Source of the DNA: Hydractinia symbiolongicarpus
Lineage: Eukaryota; Cnidaria; Hydrozoa; Anthoathecata; Hydractiniidae
Direction: 5' to 3'
Assembly (NCBI RefSeq): GCF_029227915.1
Contig: NC_079885.1
Location: forward strand, 1 to 64,000
Length of the DNA stretch: 64,000 nt
Part shown: positions 1 to 10,546 of the stretch, piece by piece
Layout: the number at the start of each line of letters is the position of its first letter
Position numbering within the stretch: the first letter of the stretch is position 1
Translations under genes and position numbers: made by a program
The notes under the pieces: model-generated
What the model was told of the DNA's origin: nothing
What the model saw: only the letters and a program-made list of their open reading frames with translations
Databases searched by the model: none

Positions 1-1352
1 TATTCAGCGTCTCATCAAAAATGAAAACATTTTTAAAAACTACAAGTCTCATGGCCTTTAGTGGTGAAATAATAATTTAAAAAATCGTTCGGGAAATGAG
101 TTTACACCCTGGGTACTTTCTTATTATACTTTTGACTATACGGGCCGAGTCCGGGATTTACGGGAAATCGCAGGTTTTCGTTTGCCGACGATTAAACTTC
201 TTTCATTCAGCGTCTCATCAAAAATGAAAACATTTTTGAAAACTACAAGTCTTATGCGTTTTAGTGGTGAAAATATAATTTAAAAAATCGTTCGGGAAAT
301 GAGTTTACTCCCTGGGTACTTTCTTTGTATACTTTTGACTATACGGGCCGAGTCCGGAATTTACGGGAAATCGCAGGTTTTCGTTTGCCGGCGATTAAAG
401 TTCTTTTATTCAGCGTCTCATCAAAAATGAAAACATTTTTGAAAACTACAAGTCTCATGCGTTTTAGTGGTGAAAAAATAATTTAAAAATTCGTTAGGGA
501 AATAAGTTTACTCCCTAGGTACTTTCTTTGTATACTTTTGATTATACGGGCCGAGTCCAGGGTTTACGGGAAATGGCGGGTTTTCGTTTGCCGGCGATTA
601 AACTTCTTTTATTCAGCGTCTCATCAAAAATGAAAACATTTTTAAAAACTACAAGTCTCATGGGCTTTAGTGGTGAAATAATAATTTAAAAAAAATCGTT
701 CTGGAAATGAGTTTACACCCTGGGTACTTTCTTATTATACTTTTGACTATACGGGCCGAGTCCGGGAATTACGGGAAATCGCAGATTTTCGTTTGCCGGC
801 GATTAAACTTCTTTCATTCAGCGTCTCATCAAAAATGAAAACATTTTTGAAAACTACAAGTCTCATGCGTTTTAGTGGTGAAAATATAATTTAAAAAATC
901 GTTCGGGAAATGAGTTTACTCCCTGGGTACTTTCTTTGTATACTTTTGATTATACGGACCGAGTCCGGGGTTTACGGGAAATGGCGGGATTTCCTTTGCC
1001 GGCGATTAAACCTCTTTCATTAAGCGTCTCATCAAAAATGAAAACATTTTTGAAAACTACAAGTCTCATGCGTTTTAGTGGTGAAAAAATAATTTAAAAA
1101 ATCGTTCGGGAAATGAGTTTACTCCCTGGGTACTTTCTTTGTATGCTTTTTACTATACGGGCCGAGTCCGGGATTTACGGGAAATCGCGGATTTTCGTTT
1201 GCCGGCGAATAAACTTCTTTTATTCAGCGTCCCATCAAATATGAAAATATTTTTGAAAACTACAAGTCTCATGCGTTTAGTGGTAAAAAAATAATATAAA
1301 AAATCGTTCGGGAAATGAGTTTACTCCCTGGGTACTTTCTTTGTATACTTTT
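1..1352 (-). repeat. Higher-order 9-mer block, inverted segment, copy 1 (partial)
   Basis: This block matches 1829-3178 at an offset of 1826-1828 bp, nine monomers. Diagnostic variants are shared in the same order: gccgacgatt, taaagttctttt, ttcgttagggaaataag, tgggctttagtgg, ggatttcctttgccgg, cgtcccatcaaatatg and gtaaaaaaataatat. A few substitutions separate the copies, for example ctagg at 519 against ctggg. Read on the minus strand, the series from about 1255 down to 1 follows the same order as 16.73-18.0 kb of the main array. Confidence 0.8.
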
Positions 1353-1828
1353 GATGATACGGGCCGAGTCCAGGTTTTACGGGAAATGGCGGGTTTTCGT
1401 TTGCCGGCGATTAAACTTCTTTTATTCAGCGTCTCATCAAAAATGAAAACATTTTTAAAAACTACAAGTCTCATGGGCTTTAGTGGTGAAATAATAATTT
1501 AAAAAATCGTTCGGGAAATGAGTTTACACCCTGGGTACTTTCTTATTATACTTTTTACTATACGGGCCGAGTCCGGGATTTACGGGAAATCGCGGATTTT
1601 CGTTTGCCGGCGAATAAACTTCTTTTATTCAGCGTCTCATCAAAAATGAAAATATTTTTGAAAACTACAAGTCTCATACGTTTTAGTGGTGAAAAAATAA
1701 TTTAAAAAATCGTTCGGGAAATGAGTTTACTCCCTGGGTACTTTCTTTGTATACTTTTGATTATACGGGCCGAGTCCAGGGTTTACGGGAAATGGCGGGT
1801 TTTCGTTTGCCGGCGATTAAACTTCTTT

Positions 1829-3178
1829 TATTCAGCGTCTCATCAAAAATGAAAACTTTTTTAAAAACTACAAGTCTCATGGGCTTTAGTGGTGAAATAA
1901 TAATTTAAAAAATCGTTCGGGAAATGAGTTTACACCCTGGGTACTTTCTTATTATACTTTTGACTATACGGGCCGAGTCCGGGATTTACGGGAAATCGCA
2001 GGTTTTTGTTTGCCGACGATTAAACTTCTTTCATTCAGCGTCTCATCAAAAATGAAAACATTTTTGAAAACTACAAGTCTCATGCGTTTTAGTGGTGAAA
2101 ATATAATTTAAAAAATCGTTCGGGAAATGAGTTTACTCCCTGGGTACTTTCTTTGTATACTTTTGACTATACGGGCCGAGTCCGGAATTTACGGGAAATC
2201 GCAGGTTTTCGTTTGCCGGCGATTAAAGTTCTTTTATTCAGCGTCTCATCAAAAATGAAAACATTTTTGAAAACTACAAGTCTCATGCGTTTTAGTGGTG
2301 AAAAAATAATTTAAAAATTCGTTAGGGAAATAAGTTTACTCCCTGGGTACTTTCTTTGTATACTTTTGATTATACGGGCCGAGTCCAGGGTTTACGGGAA
2401 ATGGCGGGTTTTCGTTTGCCGGCGATTAAACTTCTTTTATTCAGCGTCTCATCAAAAATGAAAACATTTTTAAAAACTACAAGTCTCATGGGCTTTAGTG
2501 GTGAAATAATAATTTAAAAAATCTTTCTGGAAATGAGTTTACACCCTGGGTACTTTCTTATTATACTTTTGACTATACGGGCCGAGTCCGGGAATTACGG
2601 GAAATCGCAGGTTTTCGTTTGCCGGCGATTAAACTTCTTTCATTCAGCGTCTCATCAAAAATGAAAACATTTTTGAAAACTACAAGTCTCATGCGTTTTA
2701 GTGGTGAAAATATAATTTAAAAAATCGTTCGGGAAATGAGTTTACTCCCTGGGTACTTTCTTTGTATACTTTTGATTATACGGACCGAGTCCGGGGTTTA
2801 CGGGAAATGGCGGGATTTCCTTTGCCGGCGATTAAACCTCTTTTATTAAGCGTCTCATCAAAAATGAAAACATTTTTGAAAACTACAAGTCTCATGCGTT
2901 TTAGTGGTGAATAAATAATTTAAAAAATCGTTCGGGAAATGAGTTTACTCCCTGGGTACTTTCTTTGTATGCTTTTTACTATACGGGCCGAGTCCAGGAT
3001 TTACGGGAAATCGCGGATTTTCGTTTGCCGGCGAATAAACTTCTTTTATTCAGCGTCCCATCAAATATGAAAATATTTTTGAAAACTACAAGTCTCATGC
3101 GTTTAGTGGTAAAAAAATAATATAAAAAATCGTTCGGGAAATGAGTTTACTCCCTGGGTACTTTCTTTGTATACTTTT
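1829..3178 (-). repeat. Higher-order 9-mer block, inverted segment, copy 2
   Basis: Second copy of the nine-monomer series at 1-1352. The tattcagcgt at base 1 recurs at 1829. The match ends where 1353 (tttgatgatacg) and 3179 (tttgactatacg) diverge. Bases 3179-3474 hold two further monomers of other subtypes leading to the phase break. Confidence 0.8.
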
Positions 3179-3474
3179 GACTATACGGGCCGAGTCCGGA
3201 GTTTACGGGAAATCGCAGGTTTTCGTTTTCCGGCGATTAAACTTCTTTCATTCAGCGTCTCATCAAAAATGAAAACATTTTCGAAAACTACAAGTCTCAT
3301 GCGTTTTAGTGGTGAAATAATAATTTAAAAAATCGTTCGGGAAATGAGTTTACACCCTGGATACTTTCTTTGTATACTTTTGACTATACGGGCCGAGTAC
3401 GGGATTTACGGGAAATCACAGGTTTTCGTTTGCCGGCGATTAAACTTCTTTTATTCAGCGTCTCATCAAAAATG

Positions 3475-3482
3475 GGTTAAGG
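3475..3482. other. Out-of-phase deletion junction with 8-bp filler
   Basis: A normal unit reads catcaaaaatgaaaac and continues about 134 bp before ttacgggaaatcgc. Here catcaaaaatg (ending at 3474) is followed by ggttaagg and then directly by ttacgggaaatc from 3483. The spacing between these landmarks falls from 135 to 9 bp. The 8 bp do not occur at either flank in intact monomers, so they look like filler from end joining or template switching. It is the only monomer-phase break found, and it explains why the next copy of the series is offset by 1497 bp, not a multiple of 203. Confidence 0.85.
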
Positions 3483-4272
3483 TTACGGGAAATCGCAGGT
3501 TTTTGTTTGCCGACGATTAAACTTCTTTCATTCAGCGTCTCATCAAAAATGAAAACATTTTTGAAAACTACAAGTCTCATGCGTTTTAGTGGTGAAAATA
3601 TAATTTAAAAAATCGTTCGGGAAATGAGTTTACTCCCTGGGTACTTTCTTTGTATACTTTTGACTATACGGGCCGAGTCCGGAATTTACGGGAAATCGCA
3701 GGTTTTCGTTTGCCGGCGATTAAAGTTCTTTTATTCAGCGTCTCATCAAAAATGAAAACATTTTTGAAAACTACAAGTCTCATGCGTTTTAGTGGTGAAA
3801 AAATAATTTAAAAATTCGTTAGGGAAATAAGTTTACTCCCTGGGTACTTTCTTTGTATACTTTTGATTATACGGGCCGAGTCCAGGGTTTACGGGAAATG
3901 GCGGGTTTTCGTTTGCCGGCGATTAAACTTCTTTTATTCAGCGTCTCATCAAAAATGAAAACATTTTTAACAACTACAAGTCTCATGGGCTTTAGTGGTG
4001 AAATAATAATTTAAAAAATCTTTCTGGAAATGAGTTTACACCCTGGGTACTTTCTTATTATACTTTTCACTATACGGGCCGAGTCCGGGAATTACGGGAA
4101 ATCGCAGGTTTTCGTTTGCCGGCGATTAAACTTCTTTCATTCAGCGTCTCATCAAAAATGAAAACATTTTTGAAAACTACAAGTCTCATGCGTTTTAGTG
4201 GTGAAAATATAATTTAAAAAATCGTTCGGGAAATGAGTTTACTCCCTGGGTACTTTCTTTGTATACTTTTGA
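3483..4272 (-). repeat. Partial third copy of the 9-mer series after the phase break
   Basis: Matches 1986-2775 at an offset of 1497 bp with few substitutions (for example ttaacaactac near 3968 and cttttcactatac near 4068). Shared variants include gtttttgtttgccgacg, taaagttctttt, ttcgttagggaaataag and atctttctgg. Its first 361 bp recur at 4701-5061, offset 1218 bp. Confidence 0.78.
4152..4173 (-). other. Same dyad, example in the inverted array
   Basis: tcaaaaatg (4152-4160), loop aaaa (4161-4164), catttttga (4165-4173). The dyad is conserved on both sides of the orientation switch. Confidence 0.75.
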
Positions 4273-4299
4273 CTATACGGGCCGAGTCCGGAATTTACG

Positions 4300-5061
4300 G
4301 GAAATCGCAGGTTTTCGTTTGCCGGTGATTAAACTTCTTTTATTCACCGTCTCATCAAAAATGAAAACATTTTTACAAACTACAAGTCTCATGCGTTTTA
4401 GTGCTGAAAAAATAATTTAAAAAATCGTTCGGGAAATGAGTTTACTCCCTGGGTACTTTTTTTGTATACTTTTGACTATGCGGGCCGAGTCTGGGGTTTA
4501 CGGGAAATGGCGGGTTTTCGTTTGCCGGCGATTAAACTTCTTTTATTCAGCGTCTCATCAAAAATGAAAACATTTTTGAAAACTACAAGTGTCATGGGCT
4601 TTAGTGGTGAAATAATAATTTAAAAAATCGTTCGGGAAATGAGTTTACACCCTGGGTACTTTCTTATTATACTTTTGACTATACGGGCCGAGTCCGGGAT
4701 TTACGGGAAATCGCAGGTTTTCGTTTGCCGACGATTAAACTGCTTTCATTCAGCGTCTCATCAAAAATGAAAACATTTTTGAAAACTACAAGTCTCATGC
4801 GTTTTAGTGGTGAAAATATAATTTAAAAAATCGTTCGGGAAATAAGTTTACTGCCTGGGTACTTTCTTTGTATACTTTTGACTATACGGGCCGAGTCCGG
4901 AATTTACGGGAAATCGCAGGTTTTCGTTTGCCGGCGATTAAAGTTCTTTTATTCAGCGTCTCATCAAAAATGAAAACATTTTTGAAAACTACAAGTCTCA
5001 TGCGTTTTAGTGGTGAAAAAATAATTTAAAAATTCGTTAGGGAAATAAGTTTACTCCCTGG
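4300..5061 (-). repeat. Left arm of 762-bp inverted repeat
   Basis: Paired with 5501-6262: coordinates of matching bases sum to 10562 across the arm, so there is no net indel. Distinctive variants are mirrored: ttagggaaataag at the inner end, taaagttctt, gtcatgggcttt near 4590, gggtacttttttt near 4457, ctatgcgggccgagtctgggg near 4476, and agtgctgaaa plus gccggtgatt near the outer end. I found about four mismatches, near 4744, 4815, 4846 and 4853 (about 99.5% identity). The match stops at 4299/6263. Confidence 0.88.
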
Positions 5062-5063
5062 GC
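5060..5063. other. Orientation switch of the satellite array (inversion junction)
   Basis: Left of this point monomers read gtttactccctggg. The sequence then jumps to cccgtatagtcaaaag, which belongs to the opposite strand of the monomer. The two sides share two bases (gg) at the join, so the breakpoint is ambiguous by that much. The join also creates a local foldback: the 14-bp gtttactccctggg at 5049-5062 is complementary to cccagggagtaaac at 5094-5107 across a 31-bp loop. It is the only orientation change in the window. It could be a real inversion or an assembly or foldback-read artefact. The inverted repeat is offset from the join, not centred on it, which argues against a simple artefact. 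Confidence 0.92.
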
Positions 5064-5426
5064 CCGTATAGTCAAAAGTACACAAAGAAAGTACCCAGGG
5101 AGTAAACTCATTTCCCAAACGATTTTTTAAGTTATTATTTCACCACTAAAACGCATGAGACTTGTAGTTTTCAAGAATGTTTTCATTTTTGATAAGACGC
5201 TGAGTAAAAGCAGTTTAATCGCCGGCAAACGAAAACCTGCGATTTCCCGTAAATCCCGGACTCGGTCCGTATAGTCAAAGGTATACAAAGAAAGTACCCA
5301 GGGAGTAAACACATTTCCAGAACGATTTTTTAAATTATTTTTTCACCACTAAAACGCATGAAACTTGTAGTTTTTAAAAATGTTTTCATTTTTGATGAAA
5401 CGCTGAATAAAAGAAGTTTAATCGCC
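5063..5426 (+). repeat. Direct repeat of 6281-6644 flanking the inversion (6-mer offset)
   Basis: This stretch begins at the inversion join and is repeated at 6281-6644, offset 1218 bp. Shared unusual variants are gtacacaaag, tttcccaaacg, ttttttaagttatt, tcaagaatg, gataagacgctgagtaaaagcag, cggtccgtatag and aacacatttccag. Two differences were noted (catgaaactt and gatgaaacgc here). The same 1218-bp step separates 3483-3843 from 4701-5061 on the other side of the join. Confidence 0.82.
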
Positions 5427-5500
5427 GGCAAACGAAAACCCGCCATTTCCCGTAAACCCTGGACTTGGCCCGTATAATCAAAAGTATACAAAGAAAGTAC

Positions 5501-6262
5501 CCAGGGAGTAAACTTATTTCCCTAACGAATTTTTAAATTATTTTTTCACCACTAAAACGCATGAGACTTGTAGTTTTCAAAAATGTTTTCATTTTTGATG
5601 AGACGCTGAATAAAAGAACTTTAATCGCCGGCAAACGAAAACCTGCGATTTCCCGTAAATTCCGGACTCGGCCCGTATAGTCAAAAGTATACAAAGAAAG
5701 TACCCAGGGAGTAAACTCATTTCCCGAACGATTTTTTAAATTATATTTTTACCACTAAAACGCATGAGACTTGTAGTTTTCAAAAATGTTTTCATTTTTG
5801 ATGAGACGCTGAATGAAAGAAGTTTAATCGTCGGCAAACGAAAACCTGCGATTTCCCGTAAATCCCGGACTCGGCCCGTATAGTCAAAAGTATAATAAGA
5901 AAGTACCCAGGGTGTAAACTCATTTCCCGAACGATTTTTTAAATTATTATTTCACCACTAAAGCCCATGACACTTGTAGTTTTCAAAAATGTTTTCATTT
6001 TTGATGAGACGCTGAATAAAAGAAGTTTAATCGCCGGCAAACGAAAACCCGCCATTTCCCGTAAACCCCAGACTCGGCCCGCATAGTCAAAAGTATACAA
6101 AAAAAGTACCCAGGGAGTAAACTCATTTCCCGAACGATTTTTTAAATTATTTTTTCAGCACTAAAACGCATGAGACTTGTAGTTTGTAAAAATGTTTTCA
6201 TTTTTGATGAGACGGTGAATAAAAGAAGTTTAATCACCGGCAAACGAAAACCTGCGATTTCC
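5501..6262 (+). repeat. Right arm of 762-bp inverted repeat
   Basis: Inverted copy of 4300-5061. It carries aacttatttccctaacg, aagaactttaatcg, ttatatttttaccac, aatcgtcggc, cccatgacacttg, gcccgcatagtc, acaaaaaaagtac, ttttcagcac and gagacggtgaat, each the complement of a left-arm variant. The 439 bp at 5062-5500 form the unpaired spacer. Stretches such as 5521-5700 and 5822-6121 showed no mismatch when read against the left arm. Confidence 0.88.
5577..5598 (+). other. Conserved monomer dyad (9-bp stem, 4-nt loop), example in main array
   Basis: tcaaaaatg (5577-5585), loop tttt (5586-5589), catttttga (5590-5598): the two 9-mers are exact reverse complements. The same element occurs once per monomer in many units, for example at 63788-63809. 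Variant left arms (ttaaaaatg, tcaagaatg, tcgaaaatg, gtaaaaatg) weaken the stem in other subtypes. It could extrude as a hairpin or cruciform or bind a dimeric protein. No function can be shown from sequence. Confidence 0.75.
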
Positions 6263-6280
6263 TGTAAATCCTGGACTCGG

Positions 6281-6644
6281 CCCGTATAGTCAAAAGTACA
6301 CAAAGAAAGTACCCAGGGAGTAAACTCATTTCCCAAACGATTTTTTAAGTTATTATTTCACCACTAAAACGCATGAGACTTGTAGTTTTCAAGAATGTTT
6401 TCATTTTTGATAAGACGCTGAGTAAAAGCAGTTTAATCGCCGGCAAACGAAAACCTGCGATTTCCCGTAAATCCCGGACTCGGTCCGTATAGTCAAAGGT
6501 ATACAAAGAAAGTACCCAGGGAGTAAACACATTTCCAGAACGATTTTTTAAATTATTTTTTCACCACTAAAACGCATGAGACTTGTAGTTTTTAAAAATG
6601 TTTTCATTTTTGATGAGACGCTGAATAAAAGAAGTTTAATCGCC
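6281..6644 (+). repeat. Second copy of the 5063-5426 repeat
   Basis: Carries the same private variants as 5063-5426 and follows directly after the right inverted-repeat arm. The match ends at the gccgcc variant at 6641-6646. Confidence 0.82.
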
Positions 6645-8722
6645 GCCAAACGAAAACCCGCGATTTCCCGTAAACCCCAGACTCGGCCTGCATAGTCAAA
6701 AGTATACAAAAAAAGTACCCAGGGAGTAAACTCATTTCCCGAACGATTTTTTAAATTATTTTTTCAGCACTAAAACGCATGAGACTTGTAGTTTGTAAAA
6801 ATGTTTTCATTTTTGATGAGACGGTGAATAAAAGAAGTTTAATCGCCGGCAAACGAAAACCCGCGATTTCCCGTAAATCCCGGACTCGGCCCGTATAGTT
6901 AAAAGTATACAAGGAAAGTACCCAGTGAGTAAACTCATTTCACGAACGAATTTTTAAATTACTTTTTCACCACTAAAACGTATGAGACTTGTAGTTTTCA
7001 AAAATGTTTTCATTTTTGATGAGACGCTGAATAAAAGAAGTTTAATCGCCGGCAAACGAAAACCTGCGATTTCCCGTAAATCCCGGACTCGGCCCGTATA
7101 GTCAAAAGTATACAAAGAAAGTACCCAGGGTGTAAACTCATTTCCCGAACGATTTTTTAAATTATTTTTTCACCACTAAAACGCATAAGACTTGTAGTTT
7201 TCAAAAATGTTTTTATTTTTGATGAGACGCTGAATAAAAGAAGTTTAATCGCCGGCAAACGAAAACCTGTGATTTCCCGTAAATCCCGTACTCGGCCCGT
7301 ATAGTCAAAAGTATACAAAGAAAGTATCCAGGGTGTAAACTCATTTCCCGAACGATTTTTTAAATTATTATTTCACCACTAAAACGCATGAGACTTGTAG
7401 TTTTCGAAAATGTTTTCATTTTTGATGAGACGCTGAATGAAAGAAGTTTAATCGCCGGCAAACGAAAACCTGCGATTTCCCGTAAATTCCGGACTCGGCC
7501 CGTATAGTCAAAAGTATACAAAGAAAGTACCCAGGGAGTAAACTCATTTCCCGAACGATTTTTTATATTATTTTTTTACCACTAAACGCATGAGACTTGT
7601 AGTTTTCAAAAATATTTTCATATTTGATGGGACGCTGAATAAAAGAAGTTTATTCGCCGGCAAACGAAAATCCGCGATTTCCCGTAAATCCCGGACTCGG
7701 CCCGTATAGTAAAAAGCATACAAAGAAAGTACCCAGGGAGTAAACTCATTTCCTGAACGATTTTTTAAATTATTTTTTCACCACTAAAACGCATGAGACT
7801 TGTAGTTTTTAAAAATGTTTTCATTTTTGATGAGACGCTTAATGAAAGAGGTTTAATCGCCGGCAAAGGAAATCCCGCCATTTCCCGTAACCCCGGACTC
7901 GGTCCGTATAATCAAAAGTATACAAAGAAAGTACCCAGGGAGTAAACTCATTTCCCGAACGATTTTTTAAATTATATTTTCACCACTAAAACGTATGAGA
8001 CTTGTAGTTTTCAAAAATGTTTTCACTTTTGATGAGACGCTGAATAAAAGAAGTTTAATCGCCGGCAAACGAAGACCTGCGATTTCCCGTAAATCCCGGA
8101 CTCCGCCCGTATAGTCAAAAGTATACAAAGAAAGTACCCAGGGTGTAAACTCATTTCCCGAACGATTTTTTAAATTATTTTTTCACCACTAAAACGCATG
8201 AGACTTGTAGTTTTCAAAAATGTCTTCATTTTTGATGAGACGCTGAATAAAAGAAGTTTAATCGCCGGCAAACGAAAACCTGCGATTTCCCGTAAATCCC
8301 GGACTCGGTCCGTATAGTCAAAGGTATACAAAGAAAGTACCCAGGGAGTAAACACATTTCCAGAACGATTTTTTAAATTATTTTTTCACCACTAAAACGC
8401 ATGAGACTTGTATTTTTTAAAAATGTTTTCATTTTTGATGAGACGCTGAATAAAAGAAGTTTAATCGCCGGCAAACGAAACCCGCGATTTCCCGTAAACC
8501 CCAGACTCGGCCTGCATAGTCAAAGGTATACAAAGAAAGTACCCAGGGAGTAAACTCATTTCCCGAACGATTTTTTAAATTATTTTTTCACCACTAAAAC
8601 GCATGACACTTGTAGTTTTCAAGAATGTTTTCATTTTTGATGAGACGCTGAATAAAAGAAGTTTAATCGCCGGCAAACGAAAACCTGCGATTTCCCGTAA
8701 ATCCCGGACTCGGTCCGTATAG
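6494..8722 (+). repeat. 11-mer block, copy 1 (pair at 10547-12775)
   Basis: About 2.23 kb matching 10547-12775 at an offset of 4053 bp, 20 monomers. Shared markers in order: cgccgccaaac, cggcctgcatag, ttttcagcac, gagacggtgaat, acaaggaaagtacccagtgag, aaacctgtgatttcc, tcccgtactcgg, ttcgaaaatg, ttttatattattttttt, atatttgatgggacgc, taaaaagcatac, cttaatgaaagaggttt, ggactccgcccg, aatgtcttcattt and cttgtattttttaaa. No mismatch was noticed between the copies by eye. Bounded by agtcaaagg (6493) against agacaaagg (10546). Confidence 0.8.
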
Positions 8723-9882
8723 ACAAAGGTATACAAAGAAAGTACCCAGGGAGTAAACACATTTCCAGAACGATTTTTTAAATTATTTTTTCACCACTAA
8801 AACGCATAAGACTTGTAGTTTTTAAAAATGTTTTCATTTTTGATGAGACGCTGAATAAAAGAAGTTTAATCGCCGCCAAACGAAAACCCGCGATTTCCCG
8901 TAAACCCCAGACTCGGCCTGCATAGTCAAAAGTATACAAAAAAAGTACCCAGGGAGTAAACTCATTTCCCGAACGATTTTTTAAATTATTTTTTCAGCAC
9001 TAAAACGCATGAGACTTGTAGTTTGTAAAAATGTTTTCATTTTTGATGAGACGGTGAATAAAAGAAGTTTAATCGCCGGCAAACGAAAACCCGCGATTTC
9101 CCGTAAATCCCGGACTCGGCCCGTATAGTTAAAAGTATACAAGGAAAGTACCCAGTGAGTAAACTCATTTCACGAACGAATTTTTAAATTACTTTTTCAC
9201 CACTAAAACGTATGAGACTTGTAGTTTTCAAAAATGTTTTCATTTTTGATGAGACGCTGAATAAAAGAAGTTTAATCGCCGGCAAACGAAAACCTGCGAT
9301 TTCCCGTAAATCCCGGACTCGGCCCGTATAGTCAAAAGTATACAAAGAAAGTACCCAGGGTGTAAACTCATTTCCCGAACGATTTTTTAAATTATTTTTT
9401 CACCACTAAAACGCATAAGACTTGTAGTTTTCAAAAATGTTTTTATTTTTGATGAGACGCTGAATAAAAGAAGTTTAATCGCCGGCAAACGAAAACCTGT
9501 GATTTCCCGTAAATCCCGTACTCGGCCCGTATAGTCAAAAGTATACAAAGAAAGTATCCAGGGTGTAAACTCATTTCCCGAACGATTTTTTAAATTATTA
9601 TTTCACCACTAAAACGCATGAGACTTGTAGTTTTCGAAAATGTTTTCATTTTTGATGAGACGCTGAATGAAAGAAGTTTAATCGCCGGCAAACGAAAACC
9701 TGCGATTTCCCGTAAATTCCGGACTCGGCCCGTATAGTCAAAAGTATACAAAGAAAGTACCCAGGGAGTAAACTCATTTCCCGAACGATTTTTTATATTA
9801 TTTTTTTACCACTAAACGCATGAGACTTGTAGTTTTCAAAAATATTTTCATATTTGATGGGACGCTGAATAAAAGAAGTTTA
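8441..9882 (+). repeat. Block repeated at 10264-11705 (9-mer offset)
   Basis: About 1.44 kb matching 10264-11705 at an offset of 1823 bp. It also shares the cgccgccaaac-to-atatttgatggg series with 6641 onward at an offset of 2230 bp. It ends where gtttaatcgcc at 9883 replaces gtttattcgcc, an in-phase recombination point. A 406-bp dimer spanning that point is repeated at about 9.84 and 10.25 kb. Confidence 0.75.
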
Positions 9883-10546
9883 ATCGCCGGCAAACGAAAC
9901 CCGCGATTTCCCGTAAACCCCAGACTCGGCCTGCATAGTCAAAGGTATACAAAGAAAGTACCCAGGGAGTAAACTCATTTCCCGAACGATTTTTTAAATT
10001 ATTTTTTCACCACTAAAACGCATGACACTTGTAGTTTTCAAGAATGTTTTCATTTTTGATGAGACGCTGAATAAAAGAAGTTTAATCGCCGGCAAACGAA
10101 AACCTGCGATTTCCCGTAAATCCCGGACTCGGTCCGTATAGACAAAGGTATACAAAGAAAGTACCCAGGGAGTAAACTCATTTCCCGAACGATTTTGTAT
10201 ATTATTTTTTTACCACTAAACGCATGAGACTTGTAGTTTTCAAAAATATTTTCATATTTGATGGGACGCTGAATAAAAGAAGTTTAATCGCCGGCAAACG
10301 AAACCCGCGATTTCCCGTAAACCCCAGACTCGGCCTGCATAGTCAAAGGTATACAAAGAAAGTACCCAGGGAGTAAACTCATTTCCCGAACGATTTTTTA
10401 AATTATTTTTTCACCACTAAAACGCATGACACTTGTAGTTTTCAAGAATGTTTTCATTTTTGATGAGACGCTGAATAAAAGAAGTTTAATCGCCGGCAAA
10501 CGAAAACCTGCGATTTCCCGTAAATCCCGGACTCGGTCCGTATAGA

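Larger units (their letters stand above)
1..5062 (-). repeat. Satellite array, about 203-bp monomer, inverted segment
   Basis: About 25 head-to-tail monomers fill this stretch. On the + strand each reads in the opposite direction to those after 5063, so minus is used here relative to the main array. Landmarks recurring each ~203 bp include gtttactccctgggtac, gccggcgattaaac, gcgtctcatc and agtggtgaaa. Monomers differ by a few substitutions that define subtypes, for example gccgacgatt at 181, 2009 and 3506, and a cgtcccatcaaatatg type at 1227 and 3053. The array is already under way at base 1, so its outer edge is outside the window. The phase is broken once, at 3475-3482. No gene or unique sequence was seen. 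Function is unknown; comparable arrays in other eukaryotes are centromeric or heterochromatic. Confidence 0.96.

Noticed and set aside
3475-3482. Interstitial telomere repeat
   Set aside because: ggttaagg is a single 8-bp string, not a repeated TTAGG or TTAGGG motif.
1-5062. tRNA-derived (SINE-like) origin: agtggtg resembling an A box and cgttcggg resembling a B box about 30 bp downstream
   Set aside because: Only five or six bases agree at each site, the B-box CC end is absent and no cloverleaf can be drawn. Coincidence is likelier.
5049-5107. Rho-independent terminator at the 14-bp foldback
   Set aside because: The stem arises from the inversion join, has a 31-bp loop, lacks a T tract and lies in eukaryotic-type satellite DNA with no gene upstream.
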